This document shows, piece by piece, positions 10,160 to 22,100 of a stretch of DNA of 64,000 nt. Source of the stretch: Atriophallophorus winterbourni. Lineage: Eukaryota > Platyhelminthes > Trematoda > Plagiorchiida > Microphallidae. The stretch lies in contig JACCGJ010014017.1 of assembly GCA_013407085.1 (NCBI GenBank), forward strand, positions 1 to 64,000, read 5' to 3'. Position numbers and translations under genes: made by a program. The notes beneath the pieces are model-generated. The model was not told the origin of the DNA. It made no database searches and worked only from the letters and a program-made list of their open reading frames with translations. Position 1 is the stretch's first letter. Every line of letters starts with the position of its first letter.

Positions 10160-11310
10160 CTAAAAGTCTCTCCCACCGTCGAACGCAGCTCCAGGCACTT
10201 AGCTCTGCGCCAGTGAAGCCATAGCTTCCAACCGGTATCTGCTGCTTTCCGTGTTATTTTCCGTATAAGCGGTAAGGAGTGTCCTCTCCATTGGTGCGTT
10301 GTGATGTACGCCAGGGCAGTTCAATATGGAGAACCAGCTGTTGCCCATGCAGCAAGTGCTCCCTTTCCACGGCACCACTGGAACCGAAGAAACAGCTAGG
10401 CTGATACGTTTGAACAACGATGCCGTCGCGAGAGCTGGCAGAACGAAGTTGAATTAACTTCGGACTGCCTAACGGGAATTCGGCTCCGGATTTTTCCTCG
10501 AGGTTGACTCCTGAAACTTTTTCTAATAATGGATGTAAACATAAGGCAGTGAAGTTTTGAGATAAGGGTTTTCCTTCCCCTATGTAAGCCGCCTTCATGA
10601 ACTAACGAGCTCCACATGCCCAAAGCATGCTAATTTTAAGGCGCCAGTCAGCCGCTTTCGCTCTTTCTCCTGTCAGTAGAAGCAGTTCCGCCGGGTCACA
10701 CAGGATCACGAGTGCAGGCCAGGAGCTGGACTTGGTTGTCAGAGGCTATATGAGACGCGCGCCATTGGAGCATTTTTGGAATTGTGGGCTTATCCCCCAA
10801 ACCGCCCCGGCCGTGACAACCTTGAAACCAGAGAAACACTACATTCAGCATATTTATACAAACATATGCAGGAATGGATTCGGATAAGTGGTTTTGACCG
10901 TTAATCCATCTCAGATTTGTTGTTAAGATCGGATTCCTAGCGCATATTTAACTTAGTGTCCATTCAATACTTTTAAACGACTATGTTTGCAATACACCGC
11001 AATCGCTTGGTCTGAATGGGTTGGTCCGTCCGTAGATACATTTGCTTTGAGTTAATCACTCGTGCAGATTCAGTATTGGGTGACGGACTTCAATATCGTT
11101 GAATTGCAATGGAACGAACTTGTATTTTATTAAGCCGGAGATTGAAGAGAACTCACACATAGTTCCTAGAAGGTCAGAACATGAACTTCATTTTGTTGTT
11201 CGCAAAAGAACAAAAAAGTGGATAGCGCTGAATCGAGCATCGTAGATTTTGAATAAACCAAACAGTGTTTCTCCTACTTGACGAAATGTTTGTATGATAT
11301 GTAACAAATT
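10160..11310. other. Repeat-rich intergenic DNA, no gene
   Basis: No coding exon is supported. About 10200-10620 has short opposing ORFs without recognisable domains. 10640-10840 is a dispersed repeat listed separately. The remainder to 11310 is AT-rich and featureless apart from simple runs. Confidence 0.4.
10640..10840 (+). repeat. Dispersed repeat family C, copy 1
   Basis: This shares long near-identical blocks with 62650-62750: GCAGTTCCGCCGGG, GGTTGTCAGAGGCTAT and GAGACGCGCGCCAT. It shares a more diverged block with 12200-12330 (TATATGAGACGCG, then a segment ending GCTTATC). The copies lie in unrelated contexts, so this is an interspersed repeat. No protein-coding capacity was recognised. 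Confidence 0.7.
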
Positions 11311-11316
11311 CACCGT

Positions 11317-11672
11317 ACTTATTCGAGAGTATATGGAAGTGCACCAATTATTGCTGCTCGTTAAATTGATAAACAACCATAGCTTACTAAAGAAGATCGT
11401 GAATGCGTAAGCATAGGTCAAACCAGTTATTTTTGCCGTCTGTAATAAGGAAAGATTCACTGAGACTGTAATTCTCCAACTTGGCAAACTTTTCACATGA
11501 TACATAAAAAAGTGATTTCACTTATTCGAGAGTAAATGGAAGTAATCCTATTGATACTGCTCTACAAATCGATAGGCAACCATAGGTTACTATAAAAAAT
11601 CGTGAACGCGTAAAAAACTTCAAACCAGCTATTTTCGCTATCCATAATAGAGAGAAGACTCACTGTGACCGT
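11317..11672 (+). repeat. Two diverged tandem units of about 200 bp
   Basis: The segments 11317-11470 and 11519-11672 align at an offset of about 202 bases. Both begin CTTATTCGAGAGTA and then share similar blocks in order (for example GGCAACCATAGGTTACT against AACAACCATAGCTTACT, and AACCAGCTATTTTCGC against AACCAGTTATTTTTGC). A possible third fragment lies near 11865-11900. This looks like an old satellite or tandem duplication. Confidence 0.65.
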
Positions 11673-12190
11673 GCTGATAACCGCAAACGCTCTCGCGATT
11701 TATTGCACCAAATTCGTTGTACCAAAAGTTTCATTGAAACGTTGTGAGTGTTTAGGCGATTCAGGGTTCTAGAATTTGTGAGCAATTTTGCTAAATCCAG
11801 GTATTTTCTTGTTCAGATGGCATCACACCCGATGGCCTATGGTTCTGTCATCACGAGCTATGTGAACCACTTAACAGCTAGTTTAGCTATTTGCTGCTCG
11901 AGGGATGTTAACAAAAGTTTTGAACTTCAAATGATTTATCCTAACATGAAAGGCGGCTGCCAAACTGACGATGGAAATTATCGTACCGTTGAAATATTGC
12001 CTGTTATTGGTGAGTTCTGCTATAGAAACGTACGCCATATTGTGAAGAAGTTTGCTTTATTCACTATGCTGCACACAATTTATATTTTAATCTTATCAAC
12101 CAAGAAAACTTCCATTTAATTTTTTAATAAATCGGGATTAAGGCACAGTTTAGCAGACCTCACCAATTTTTCAATCGAGGGAAGGTTTTC
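11673..12190. other. Intergenic DNA, no supported gene
   Basis: A plus-strand ORF of 123 codons starts at 11748 but has no recognisable domain, signal peptide or flanking gene structure. I treat it as chance. Nothing else is seen. Confidence 0.35.
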
Positions 12191-12199
12191 GAACGTTCC

Positions 12200-12330
12200 A
12201 CACAGGATAAGGGATGCATGCTGAGAGCTAGACCCAGTTGCCAAAGTATATATGAGACGCGTGACATAAACGCATTTTTCAGAATTGGTAGCTTATCTGC
12301 AAAACCGATCCAGCTATCACAAAAATTAGA
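12200..12330 (+). repeat. Dispersed repeat family C, diverged copy
   Basis: This is similar to 10690-10830 and 62660-62750 (shared TATATGAGACGCG followed by a GCATTTTT block and a segment ending GCTTATC). A further short related piece ending in ATCGATCCAGCAATGACAG lies at about 12870-12915. Confidence 0.55.
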
Positions 12331-12416
12331 TACATGAAACGTATGTAGAATTATTGAAATGTCTGATTAAGTGAAGCAAGAAAACCATCTGAAAATGTGA
12401 ACAATACTTTCACATT

Positions 12417-12790
12417 TAATCAGTGCACAAAACAACTCATATTCTTGAAGCACGTGAAGAGCTTAAAATTGGCATAACGAGAGAAATGGAGCTTAAATTA
12501 GGTCAACTATTTAATCTGAGTCTGACCGCTTAATCAGAGCACAAAATCAACTGATGTTATTGGAGCACGTGCATAGTTGAGCAAATGCATACTACGAGGA
12601 ATGAAACGTACATTTTTGCAATGAAATTAACTGACGATACAAACTTACTCAGTGCACAAAAACAACGGATGTTTTCTGTAGCAGAGTTTAAAATTTTCAT
12701 ACCAGAAGAAACGGAGTGCAAATTAGGCCAATAGTTTGTACTCAAGTTACACGTTTATTCAGAGCACAAAAACAACTAAGGTTCTTGTTT
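12417..12790 (+). repeat. Degenerate tandem repeat, four units of about 109-117 bp
   Basis: Four starts of the motif (T/A)(C/T)TCAG(A/T)GCACAAAA(A)CAACT occur near 12417, 12531, 12648 and 12757, spaced 114, 117 and 109 bases. Each unit continues with a GTTCTTG/GTTATTG-like block, a GCACGTG or related segment and an AGAGAAATGGAGC-like block. Unit identity is moderate, so this is an old minisatellite or satellite remnant. No gene was seen. Confidence 0.7.
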
Positions 12791-13266
12791 AAGCATTTGC
12801 ATACAGAGAGAATTACAGCTTTATTTTCGGCCATTATTGTTTGCTCAATTTGCAAAATATTTTTTCTTGAAATGGGAGCTTATCTTCAAAATCGATCCAG
12901 CAATGACAGCCTCTAACCTTATGAGCAGTACCCGTAGAATATTATCACATCAAACTTAATGACTGCTGGAGAACGTTTTGAGAGAATGGTAACAAAGTTT
13001 TACTTGAATGCTTTTGATAAAGAGGATTGCTACCAAGAACCTCGGTATCAGAAAGAGAAACAATGTAATGCAAACTGATTCAAAGTTGTAATGGTTTAAA
13101 AAGCATTCAGCTTATAAATAACCATAGGATTGAGTTTTGAGGTATATAGAATAAAAAAGAACAGGGAAACTCACGTAGTGTAAATCGTATCAAAATATGT
13201 TCACCTAGAAGCGGACAAAATATGATGTTGCATATGTGTGGGGGATTTGGATAACACCATACTTTT

Positions 13267-14500
13267 ATGAAACGACGTTTGAGGATACTCGTGTCAAAGC
13301 CTCCGTCTTTGTATTCACCGTTTATGGCTGTTTATCCATACACGAGATTTCAATCGGATTATAATAGCAGCGTCTATATTAATCCCATTATTATAACCCT
13401 AGTAGAAGGATATTTGCAATCGTTAAACCAAGATATATATGTAATTCTGAACTGGCTAAAACTGACAGTTTTCGATTGTGGTAATGATAGGCGATATAGT
13501 TAATTGGAGAGTACCTCCGGCTTGCTCATGCTGATTGTCAGACTAAAGTCTTTATATGCAGACGAAAAATTGTCCTCTTACACTGTAGGTATCAAGAGGA
13601 TGAATCAAAATTTAGCATCGTCGACAAGCAACATGTCACGGATTAGCCCATCCTATACTCTGGTTTGCGAATGTCACCTTTTAGAGTTGAAAAATTGCAA
13701 TTCAATATTTCAGATTCAAAATTTAAAAATTTTATAACATAAAAAGTATATACCTGTACAACACTATTCTTATAAAATATAAGCGTTGGGAGTATCGGCA
13801 TTTTTGTAAGCAGACAAATTTCATGCATTATGAAGTTATGAAAAAGATGTTAATTAGGACAAATATCATGCGACGTTGTTCATTTTAGTTTTATAAACGG
13901 GTTTTGGTTTGAATTTCTGATCATAAATCTATCTATTATACTGAGAATCTTCCCAACGGATGTTTGTATTGCTGCTGAAGGGAAGACGATCCTTGAAGTG
14001 AAACTCGCAAAGAAAAGATGAATCAACAACATTTCCTGTGAAAACTTGGTGTATCAAATGCTAATTTGTGGGTGCGTGTGATATTGCTTGACCAGAGGTG
14101 AATTAGATGCTAGCTAGCTACTATTATGCCCGCATTTGAAATGCGTTTCGCACCTTATAATTGCTTACTAAGATGCGTGTCAGTGATAGACGCAAGGAAG
14201 TATTCGTGCAGAAGTTGCTCTACTCGTTCACCAACATTGAATGCATGCCTGTTCCATTCGAGTTGTCAACACTTTATCTGAGTTTACTTGTGCTTACACT
14301 TCCATTTTATCAAAATATTTTTAAATCCATTTCTTCCCTATCATTCAGGTTTCAATTTTTTCATGGTTGAATGTCAATTAGGCACATTACAAATATTTAC
14401 GAATGTGATCACGATGGTCCAGTGCTTAATTCATTAAGACTCTAATCAGATATAATTGGGTGAATATTTTCAAGATAGATAGCGCGATTAATATCAATTG
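13267..14500. repeat. Long duplicated block, copy A (pair at 33340-34510)
   Basis: This aligns over about 1.2 kb, in the same orientation, with 33340-34510. Shared landmarks in order are GAACTGGCTAAAACTGACAG, TTGCTCATGCTGATTGTCAG, GATTAGCCCATCCTATACTC, GATGCTAGCTAGCTACTATT and AACATTGAATGCATGCCTGT. The first 400 bases are a decayed antisense fragment of the RTE-like RT (compare 5940-6080, which shares the GCTCATGCTGATTGT block and the following segment). The remaining 800 bases are not RTE-like. It is either a segmental duplication or two copies of one composite repeat. Confidence 0.75.
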
Positions 14501-16735
14501 ACGCGTTACCACACATGCAAGCCGTATAATCCAATAATTTATTTGGCCGGGGCAGGCCTGATTGACATCTGGTGATAGATTAGCTTGGTTGTGAAATCAA
14601 TGCGTACGCTAAGGGTCACAGGTTAATGTTATCCGACTCAGAACGGGATTGAAGACTGTATTCGTATTCCGAATCTTATCTTTTCTGGAGTGACGGCGTT
14701 ATGCTGTACAATCAAGGAGAAATGAATTAGAGAATAGGGTAGTACAGTTGTTCGCTGCCTGTTAATGTTCTTTTCTTTGATATCCTCTTGTTCTTTGCTC
14801 TTAATATTCACTTTTTCATATATGTCGCACCATATAATTTTTTAAACTAGTCAAGACCGTGGCTGGGCATCAAAGGTCAATCAATATACACGTGATGCAG
14901 ACAGACGTTTAAATCACGTCAGTGAAAGATGGAGTAAATCGAACATTACAATAATAACTGTGTAGAGACACTTGTCTGCTACAGTTTTACTCCTCGTCTT
15001 ATCACTTCTTCGTTACCGAAATCAAAGCTGTGACCAGTCTCCGTCACGTGTTCAGCTAGTGTTCAATCTCTTATTTGTGCTAAATATTCGCGTGAATCGC
15101 GTGGATGCCTACCGATTCGATTTTTGGGTGCAATTATCCAATTACGGAGTTCTCGGGTTGCTCGGGCAAACATTTTTGAATGAATATTATTCCCCGATAG
15201 GTCACAAATAATGTTCACTTTATTTGTATGGTAATGGGCTTTTAAATTTGACCTTTTTGACAACCAAAATTACGGATACTATGAAACGTGTTTGTAAGGC
15301 TAATAGAAGAAACCTACTCCAAAATCAGCCGACGGTTAATTATTAAAACATCTCAGGTTATCGGCAAATGAATGGCAGCCGGTGAGCATTGGGCCTCATG
15401 CCACAACATGTCGGTTCGCCAGTAAAACTATATGTGCGTTACCCCCAGCGTTTCACAGGCACTTGAAAATGGTGTCTGAATTATTTCCTGGGTTCATTCT
15501 GTTCAACGATAGTTGCGTTCATCCACGAATCCCACTAAAAAGAGAAGCCAATAGGTCAAACACAAATAAATAACAAAACACGCGCCTGTCTTATATAATT
15601 CATTTTTGTCATAACAATTGTTGACTTGACATATCTGTCCCGTTAGTCATTTTAACCAGATATTTCAATCGAATTCGTACCAAATAGAACGATTCATGTT
15701 GTCATCACACAGGGCTGTTACCGATCTTGATAGTCTATAGTTCCGTAGCAGTATATGAATCTAGGATGATTTTAAATTTCAAATTGTCTTCTGTGGTTTC
15801 TCTTAAGATTATTTTTTCTTCCTTAAAACTTTGTGATTTGTTAGATGCAGACGTTATCCATCTTTTCAGGCTCTCAAAGAGGCTAGAACTTCTCCTGGAA
15901 CGCAAATCGTTACATGTTCATGATTATCGTCATCGTACTTTTCAGCACATCTTGCACTTGTGTTGTGACGGAAGGTGGTGCAATGCGTATCATCCGACAA
16001 CTCATGATTGAAACTCATCGATAATGCATTTTTGTAACAAACGTTTTGAAGTGGTCACATCCCGGCACTCGCATGCCACAAACGATTTTATCTGTTTGCA
16101 GTCATCAGGTTCAGTGAGCATAGAAAGTAATTATCCATGTTATACTTGGAATGTAATGATAAATAATGTTCGTACGACAAACCACGATGTTGAAATATCG
16201 AATCACAAAAAAGATTGCTAGCCAAGCGTTCAACAAGATTATGGTTCGGCTCATGAAAACTATTTAACAGTTTCTTGCCTGTAAATCACTTTTCCTACAG
16301 TTCTGATTTTTGTAGCTTCACTAAATATAATATTACTGAAGGTAAACTGCCAAATTTTTTTGTGGTTTATAAGTGATCTTAATCTGAACACCACAAAACA
16401 TGTTATCCTCATAATCATCTCGAGTGTTTGGCCAGAATCCACATTACGAAGTCTTGTTACAAGGTTGTTGCATTCAGGGGTGGTAATACGAATTAGCCCC
16501 CACAATCTACAAAATGCTCCCATGTGGCCTGCTCCTTAAATAACTTCAGACAAATAAGTTCAACACGGTGCATGAACAATGGCTGTCCAAAGCCCGTCGA
16601 TTCAATCTATTTGAATTAAAACCACAAATTAGACCCTGGGCAGACCGCGCTTGCGGTACAAATGTGTTTGCAAACGAGATATAAAAATCTCGTGACAATA
16701 AACCTACGATTTGCTTTTGACCGCTCACTTTAGAG
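14500..16735. other. Intergenic DNA, no supported gene
   Basis: Only short ORFs without recognisable domains are present. A segment around 15515-15600 contains TCCACGAATCCCAC, which recurs near 58520 and, in diverged form, near 17710, so it is probably part of dispersed repeat family D. A minus-strand ORF of 87 codons at 16523-16260 has no recognisable family. Confidence 0.35.
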
Positions 16736-16739
16736 GCAT

Positions 16740-16945
16740 TGTGTTTAGCATTGTTTGTATGTCGGGAACTTATGATCGTAGATCACTCCATCAGCGTGCA
16801 TCTTCCATCGTTCAACCGATTACTACCTATCGCTGTAAGCGCAGTGGAAGTGAATGTTCCTCCCGAATCGCACGGTTTATTCATTCGAAAAGTTGTGGGG
16901 TATGAAGAATTCAAGCGGTTGTGATGTACATCCAAGGTCGATAAA
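16740..16945 (+). mobile_element. RTE-like element, 3'-end fragment
   Basis: The block around 16835-16945 matches the reverse complement of the RTE 3' end at about 5090-5215. It shares GTTCCTCCCGAATCG, a CATTCGAAAAGTTG/CATTCAAAAAGTTG segment and TGTGATGTACATCCA(A/T)GGTCG. It encodes the extreme C-terminus (VPPES...FIRKV) followed by the 3' terminal sequence. It is a severely 5'-truncated copy in plus orientation. Confidence 0.75.
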
Positions 16946-16949
16946 GCGC

Positions 16950-18950
16950 GAATGCGACCAAAAATAACGAATTTACTGTATTTCTAATGAGGTTTACTAA
17001 TAACTCTATTTTCGATAGTGTTACGTGCTTATTGTGCAAAGTGATGAGAATTATATACAGTTACCAAATTGCTTTTCAATAATCAAAATCTAAGATTATG
17101 CGAATGGGCCGCGATCCTGAATTTTCCTACCCATACACGTTCAGTGCAGAGGATTCAGTTTTCAGGTCTTGTGATAGTTTGAAATATGGTCTACAATAAG
17201 ATCGTTCATTGTGTTATCTAGCTATGTTTTCCTCGATTATATATGGCAACCGGCTAATGCAAAATGTGATGTTTATAACCAATATTTGGTTCGTTAAATC
17301 GCTACTTTTTAATCAAATTTACTTCTATAAGTGATGCTAAACATGATGTTTAATTTCTCGCTTGAAATAGTTAAATATTTATCTTTCACTTTCGTTTATT
17401 ATTCTACATAACACACTAGTATCAATATCCGGGCAATGGACATCACTAGAATGGTTTAAGACTTTGGATTTCAGATCTCATTGACTTCATCATTTTTCCC
17501 GTCAATACTAGTACAGCGAGTGCAGAGAGTGTCCGGAAATAGTTCATTCAGTTCTATCCAGGTCAACGAGTGACAGCTGACAAACATTGGCTACTTATCG
17601 AAACATTCGGGTCATCGGTCTAAGAATAAACCACGTAACTTAACACTTTTCACACTGGCACATCGGTTGCAATTCGATTCATCCCTGAGGTCTATCATTC
17701 CAACACATTAATCCACGAATCTCACAACACAAGAGAAACACGATTGCTCATACGCGTTTATTAGACTCAAGGCAAGGAACTAAACGCACGACTATTTTAT
17801 ATAGACAAATGAACAACTTCAACACAGTCCTTAAATATATATGTCATGATTGTCAATTTGATCTGATTTGTTACTCGATTTTGTGGAAACAGGTTCACTT
17901 CAACCCCTCGACAGGCAATGCTCCTTTAACCATCCTTGACGAATCGGATATCTTGCGATTGCGTCTGACTTTGTCCATCTTCTTATGCTTTCGAGTATAT
18001 TGTCACTTCAAAATTTAACATGTTATCCTTCACAAACACGAATCATTGTGTTCTTGCGATTGTCGTCCTTAGAAATCTTCGATGCATCCTGCTCTTTTGG
18101 CTTATCGGAGGTTGGTTTTCTGAATAGCATCCGTAAGTTCGTGATTAGCCCTCATCGGTAAAGAACTTTGCATTCCAAACCTATGCTAACGACACATGAT
18201 TGTTCGGTATAAATGTTTTTCAAAGTGGCTGTTGGAGCCACCTATCATAATATCAAAACTCAAACAATTCTCATGTAAATAACCCGAGAAGCTGTTAATA
18301 TATAGTTTGGAGAGTATATGAATTTTACTAATATAAATAAACTGTGGAAACTCTATGGTCACAACGGAATCTAGAAGTGATGTTCAACTTCGCAGAATTG
18401 CAGTTGTGAGCGAATGTCATGGTGCTTTGAATAACAATCTTTTACCCTAAAAGGAAGAAATAAACAAACATCTTCATAATGGCAAGTTAGCAGCGTGATT
18501 GATACGTTCCTAGAGTAGAAGCATATAATCGTTTTTAAATTAATACGAAAGGCTTTAAGGTTATTCACGGAACTATAATTTCCTATAATAGACTAGCACA
18601 AAAGCAGAGCTTCAAATTTTTCGTTTTATTTTCCTTTAGCGCTGAAGTCTGCAAGGTGTTCCACATTTATTCAAATATGAAGGAGTAAATAGTGAACACT
18701 TAGCAAACTATTTTTCTTTAAATTTTGCTACTGGTTATACAATACAGCAATTAAATATTGTTTTTAATTCAATGTTCTCGACACAAATAAAGTATATTGA
18801 GAAACGTGATTGCAAATTGTACTATAACGTGTTTAAATGGTGCACACGTATATGGTTGAAAACAAAATTTGCATGGCCATATTTGGTCATCCCCTCGCAC
18901 ATCTACGCACAGTTTTTCACATTTTCACATATTTTGCAATTTAAGGTCAA
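16950..18950. other. Intergenic region upstream of the micro-exon gene; contains dispersed repeat family D
   Basis: No gene is supported. About 17640-18190 resembles 58420-58930 in order of blocks: a CCACGAATC(C/T)CACAA motif, then a segment with TTTTATATAG, then a GTGATTAGC(C/G)CTCATCG block. It is likely a dispersed repeat pair. 18200-18950 is AT-rich and adjoins the putative promoter at 18959. Confidence 0.4.
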
Positions 18951-18958
18951 CTGAATAC

Positions 18959-18965
18959 TATAAAA
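18959..18965 (+). promoter_or_regulatory. Putative TATA box of the micro-exon gene
   Basis: TATAAAA lies 54 bases upstream of the ATG at 19019. With a typical spacing of 25-30 bases, transcription would start near 18985-18995, giving a 5' UTR of about 25-35 bases. The region is AT-rich, so the match could be chance. Its position directly before a signal-peptide exon makes it credible. Confidence 0.5.
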
Positions 18966-19018
18966 CCAGTGATAAAATCATCCTCCATTACACGTAATAT
19001 CGTAATATTAAATTCAGC

Positions 19019-19167
19019 ATGCTTAAACTCAAAATTGTATCCGTATTGTGTGCCATTCTAATTGTCGGTGAGTGCTAGAAATTCATGAAAGATAGTAACT
19101 CCAGATCTTTTTATAATAACGTTATTTTTATGTGTTCGTTTCTTACAGACACTGGAGCAACAAACCC
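19019..19167 (+). CDS. Signal-peptide exons 1 and 2 of the micro-exon gene
   Basis: Exon 1 coding part (49 nt) starts at the first ATG after the TATA box. It has a basic n-region (MLKLK) and an eleven-residue hydrophobic core (IVSVLCAILIV), ending at donor GTGAGT in phase 1. Exon 2 is 19 nt between TTCTTACAG and GTATGT; it completes an Asp codon and adds T-G-A-T-N and part of a Pro codon, leaving phase 2. Small residues in TGAT suit signal-peptidase cleavage. Splitting the leader over a short first exon and a micro-exon is typical of MEG genes. Confidence 0.82.
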
Positions 19168-22100
19168 GTATGTGCGACTTCAATTAATCATCATTTCCAT
19201 ATAATTGCTGTACTTTCTATTAATTGCAAATCCGATCGAGTTTATCAAATTGCATTTCGGTATTAGTTTTGTTATTTGACGAAAATTTACATTTGATTTT
19301 GATATTCATAATACTTAGATAATCATCAAAGCATTCTGTATGAAATTATTTCTGTTACTGATAACTCTTAACATGAATCTTGGTGTATGAAATTTAGCCA
19401 GGAAATTTGAAAGAACATAGAATAATAAAAAACCTTTGTCACAACCTAAATATGTAGGACGAACAGTTTTGGTTATATATGAAAACAGTGAATGTTAGAC
19501 CAAAGTATTGTGGTGCTCACATCCTCATCCCTTACACACCACTACGGGTTTCAGGCTGTTTGCCATCGTCAGGTGGAGACAGTAAGATCAGGTTCAGTGA
19601 GCCTTGAATTTTTTTTAGGACAGTTTTGTGTTCAGTATGTGAATAAATAAAGATATATAAGATAAAGCTTCACCGGTAGATTGAGTATTTGTACTGATAA
19701 TTCGGAAAGCCGCTATACTTGTAGTCTAGAATTCTTTAAAAAATTAAGAAGAGCAAAATTGTTAAACTCATGCAAATAATCGTTTTTCATGATGCCTCAT
19801 ATATGGTGACTATATGTTCGAAGATGTAGTGCAAAAACCATTGTCGGATATATCACACTATGAACGATATGTAAAATACCGTCAGCCATGTTATTATAAT
19901 TTGCTGTATACTACTTAACACATTTTTCGATTGATAAATTGATAATTTTTTTATTTTGTTTGATTCGACGACAAGGGAAATGAGATTTGAATTTTTTCTA
20001 TTAATTATAGCCTACAAAACGTATTGAAAGCACAAAATGCGTGAGTATTCTCAAATTTAGCGCACATCTGCTTCCATATTCATCAACTAATTATGTTCAA
20101 ATGTTTCTTCACAGATTTTACTTACGTAAACCGCTGTATGTCGTAAATATTGTTATCTGTTTTAACTGAAAGAATTCTCTCAACGATGGTCATACTATTG
20201 TTCATATGATTCATAATTCTGATTCTGAGTATCAATTTCGGAGCTGCTATTGTCAGTTCTATCAGGGCCATCGCGCGTTTTACCGCGAATAGATTAACGT
20301 TTAGCATTCATGAATTTTTATATCGGTTTGTTCAAATCTTCGTATATCGTGGTGCTCACATTCAATTCATTTAAGCACTACCGGTATCTGGTGGATTGCT
20401 GTTGTCCGGTTAAGACAGTAGGATCAGCTTCACTGAGCCTTCACACAGTGGTATAGTTGTGAACATGAAGATGATGATGCATATTTTTCAAGGTTAACTT
20501 ATGAAAAGCTTCCAAATCTTCATATATTTACAATTATTTGTTTTCAGCATTACAAATCAACATGAATTGTGAGTCTCCTGTCTCCATGGAGATAGTTCGT
20601 TATATATTTCTTTTCAATATTGGAAACGAAATTTTAATGGAAGAGGTTTCCTAGCAGTTTATTATTTATTTATTCATACTTATCCGACAGTCAACAATAT
20701 TTTACGCGACAATTTTAACGTGCAATTAGCATTTGGAATCTTATTGTTCTCCTCCTAATTCCAGAACATGTAATAACAAGCGATATTCGGCTTCCGTTTT
20801 CTTATCATATGTATATATAAATCTTCCTAGGATAACATTATTACCGCAGTAGAAAAACAGACAAGTTTACGCCGGGCAACAAAATTATTTCGCCGTGAGA
20901 ATTACACCATAAATAGACTCAATTTTTCGCAAAATTTGTTTGAACAAGCGAAGGCCAAAATGAATTTGTTATATGGCACACGAAGCAAACTCAAGATTTC
21001 GAATCAGTATTATTTCAGATGGCAAAGTAATTTAGCGAAAGAAATAATACATAATGATAATCGAATTTTAAGCGCAGTTTATGTAGAAGCTTCTAATGTC
21101 AAAAATACAGTTGACGTGAATAGAATTAACTATTAATCTTGCAATTAAAAATGGTAGGAAATGCTTCGTGGTCGTTACCTTGATAAAGACTTCATATAGC
21201 CATGAATGAGTATTAACGAGCAAATTAAAACGTTGTGAATGAGAAGGACAATCAAAATTAATGAACAGATAACGCTTCAAAAAAGTTATATTTGTATGCC
21301 ACTGTTATATAGAGTTCTTACAAAGAACCACGATGTTCAAATACAGAATCACAAAGTGATTCCTGGCCAAGCGCTCGAAGCGCATATAAAAGACCAAAGT
21401 AATGTGGTGCTCACATCCCCATCTCTCACACACCACTACCGGTTTCACTTTGATAAAAGTACAGCGTTTAGAATGAGACAATTTTTCATCAAACACATTA
21501 TTCGTTTCCTACAACAATAACAACGAGTCAGAATTATTGACATGCTGGACACAAAAAATAATCCGCTGATATCATTATTAAAAATAACGTTCCCTAATTT
21601 GAGGGTCCATCACATTTTTGTAATGAAGTCATCTTCATTTTTGCATGCTTAGTGAAAAATGCCTTGTATGATATTCTTACACTTTAATTGCAGCATTGTA
21701 AAATTGAATGAAGTGTGAGTTGCAACAAATGAATTGAAGCAAATTAATATACATTCTATACATCTTTATTTGATATGACTAGCGCATTGTTCTGAAACAA
21801 ATGATTTTACTAGAAAATGCATTAAAAGAACTAGTGAACATGTGAAGATGTAACGTCAAACGTTTCGGTAATAAACATATTTGAATCAATTTCTATATCA
21901 CTTGTGATTCCGAATAACCACTAAATAAGCAATTTTACAATAATTTTCTAATCTGTTTCCAGAAAAGCGAAAGTGTATGAAATGTGAGTCATTGGCAAAT
22001 CTGTAAACATAATCTGTATATATTTTCGGACCCTGTCATAACTAGCAAGTTGTTTCTGCGAAACCATCACGCAACATATTTCATATTTACTGGAAATGTA

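Noticed and set aside
11748..12119. 123-codon plus-strand ORF
   Set aside because: No recognisable domain, no splice or promoter context; such lengths occur by chance in this much DNA.
20115..20125. 11-nt exon between MEG exons 3 and 4
   Set aside because: Its length breaks the phase-2 chain and creates a stop in the exon at 21694; every other internal exon is a multiple of three. Kept only as a finding, not in the gene model.
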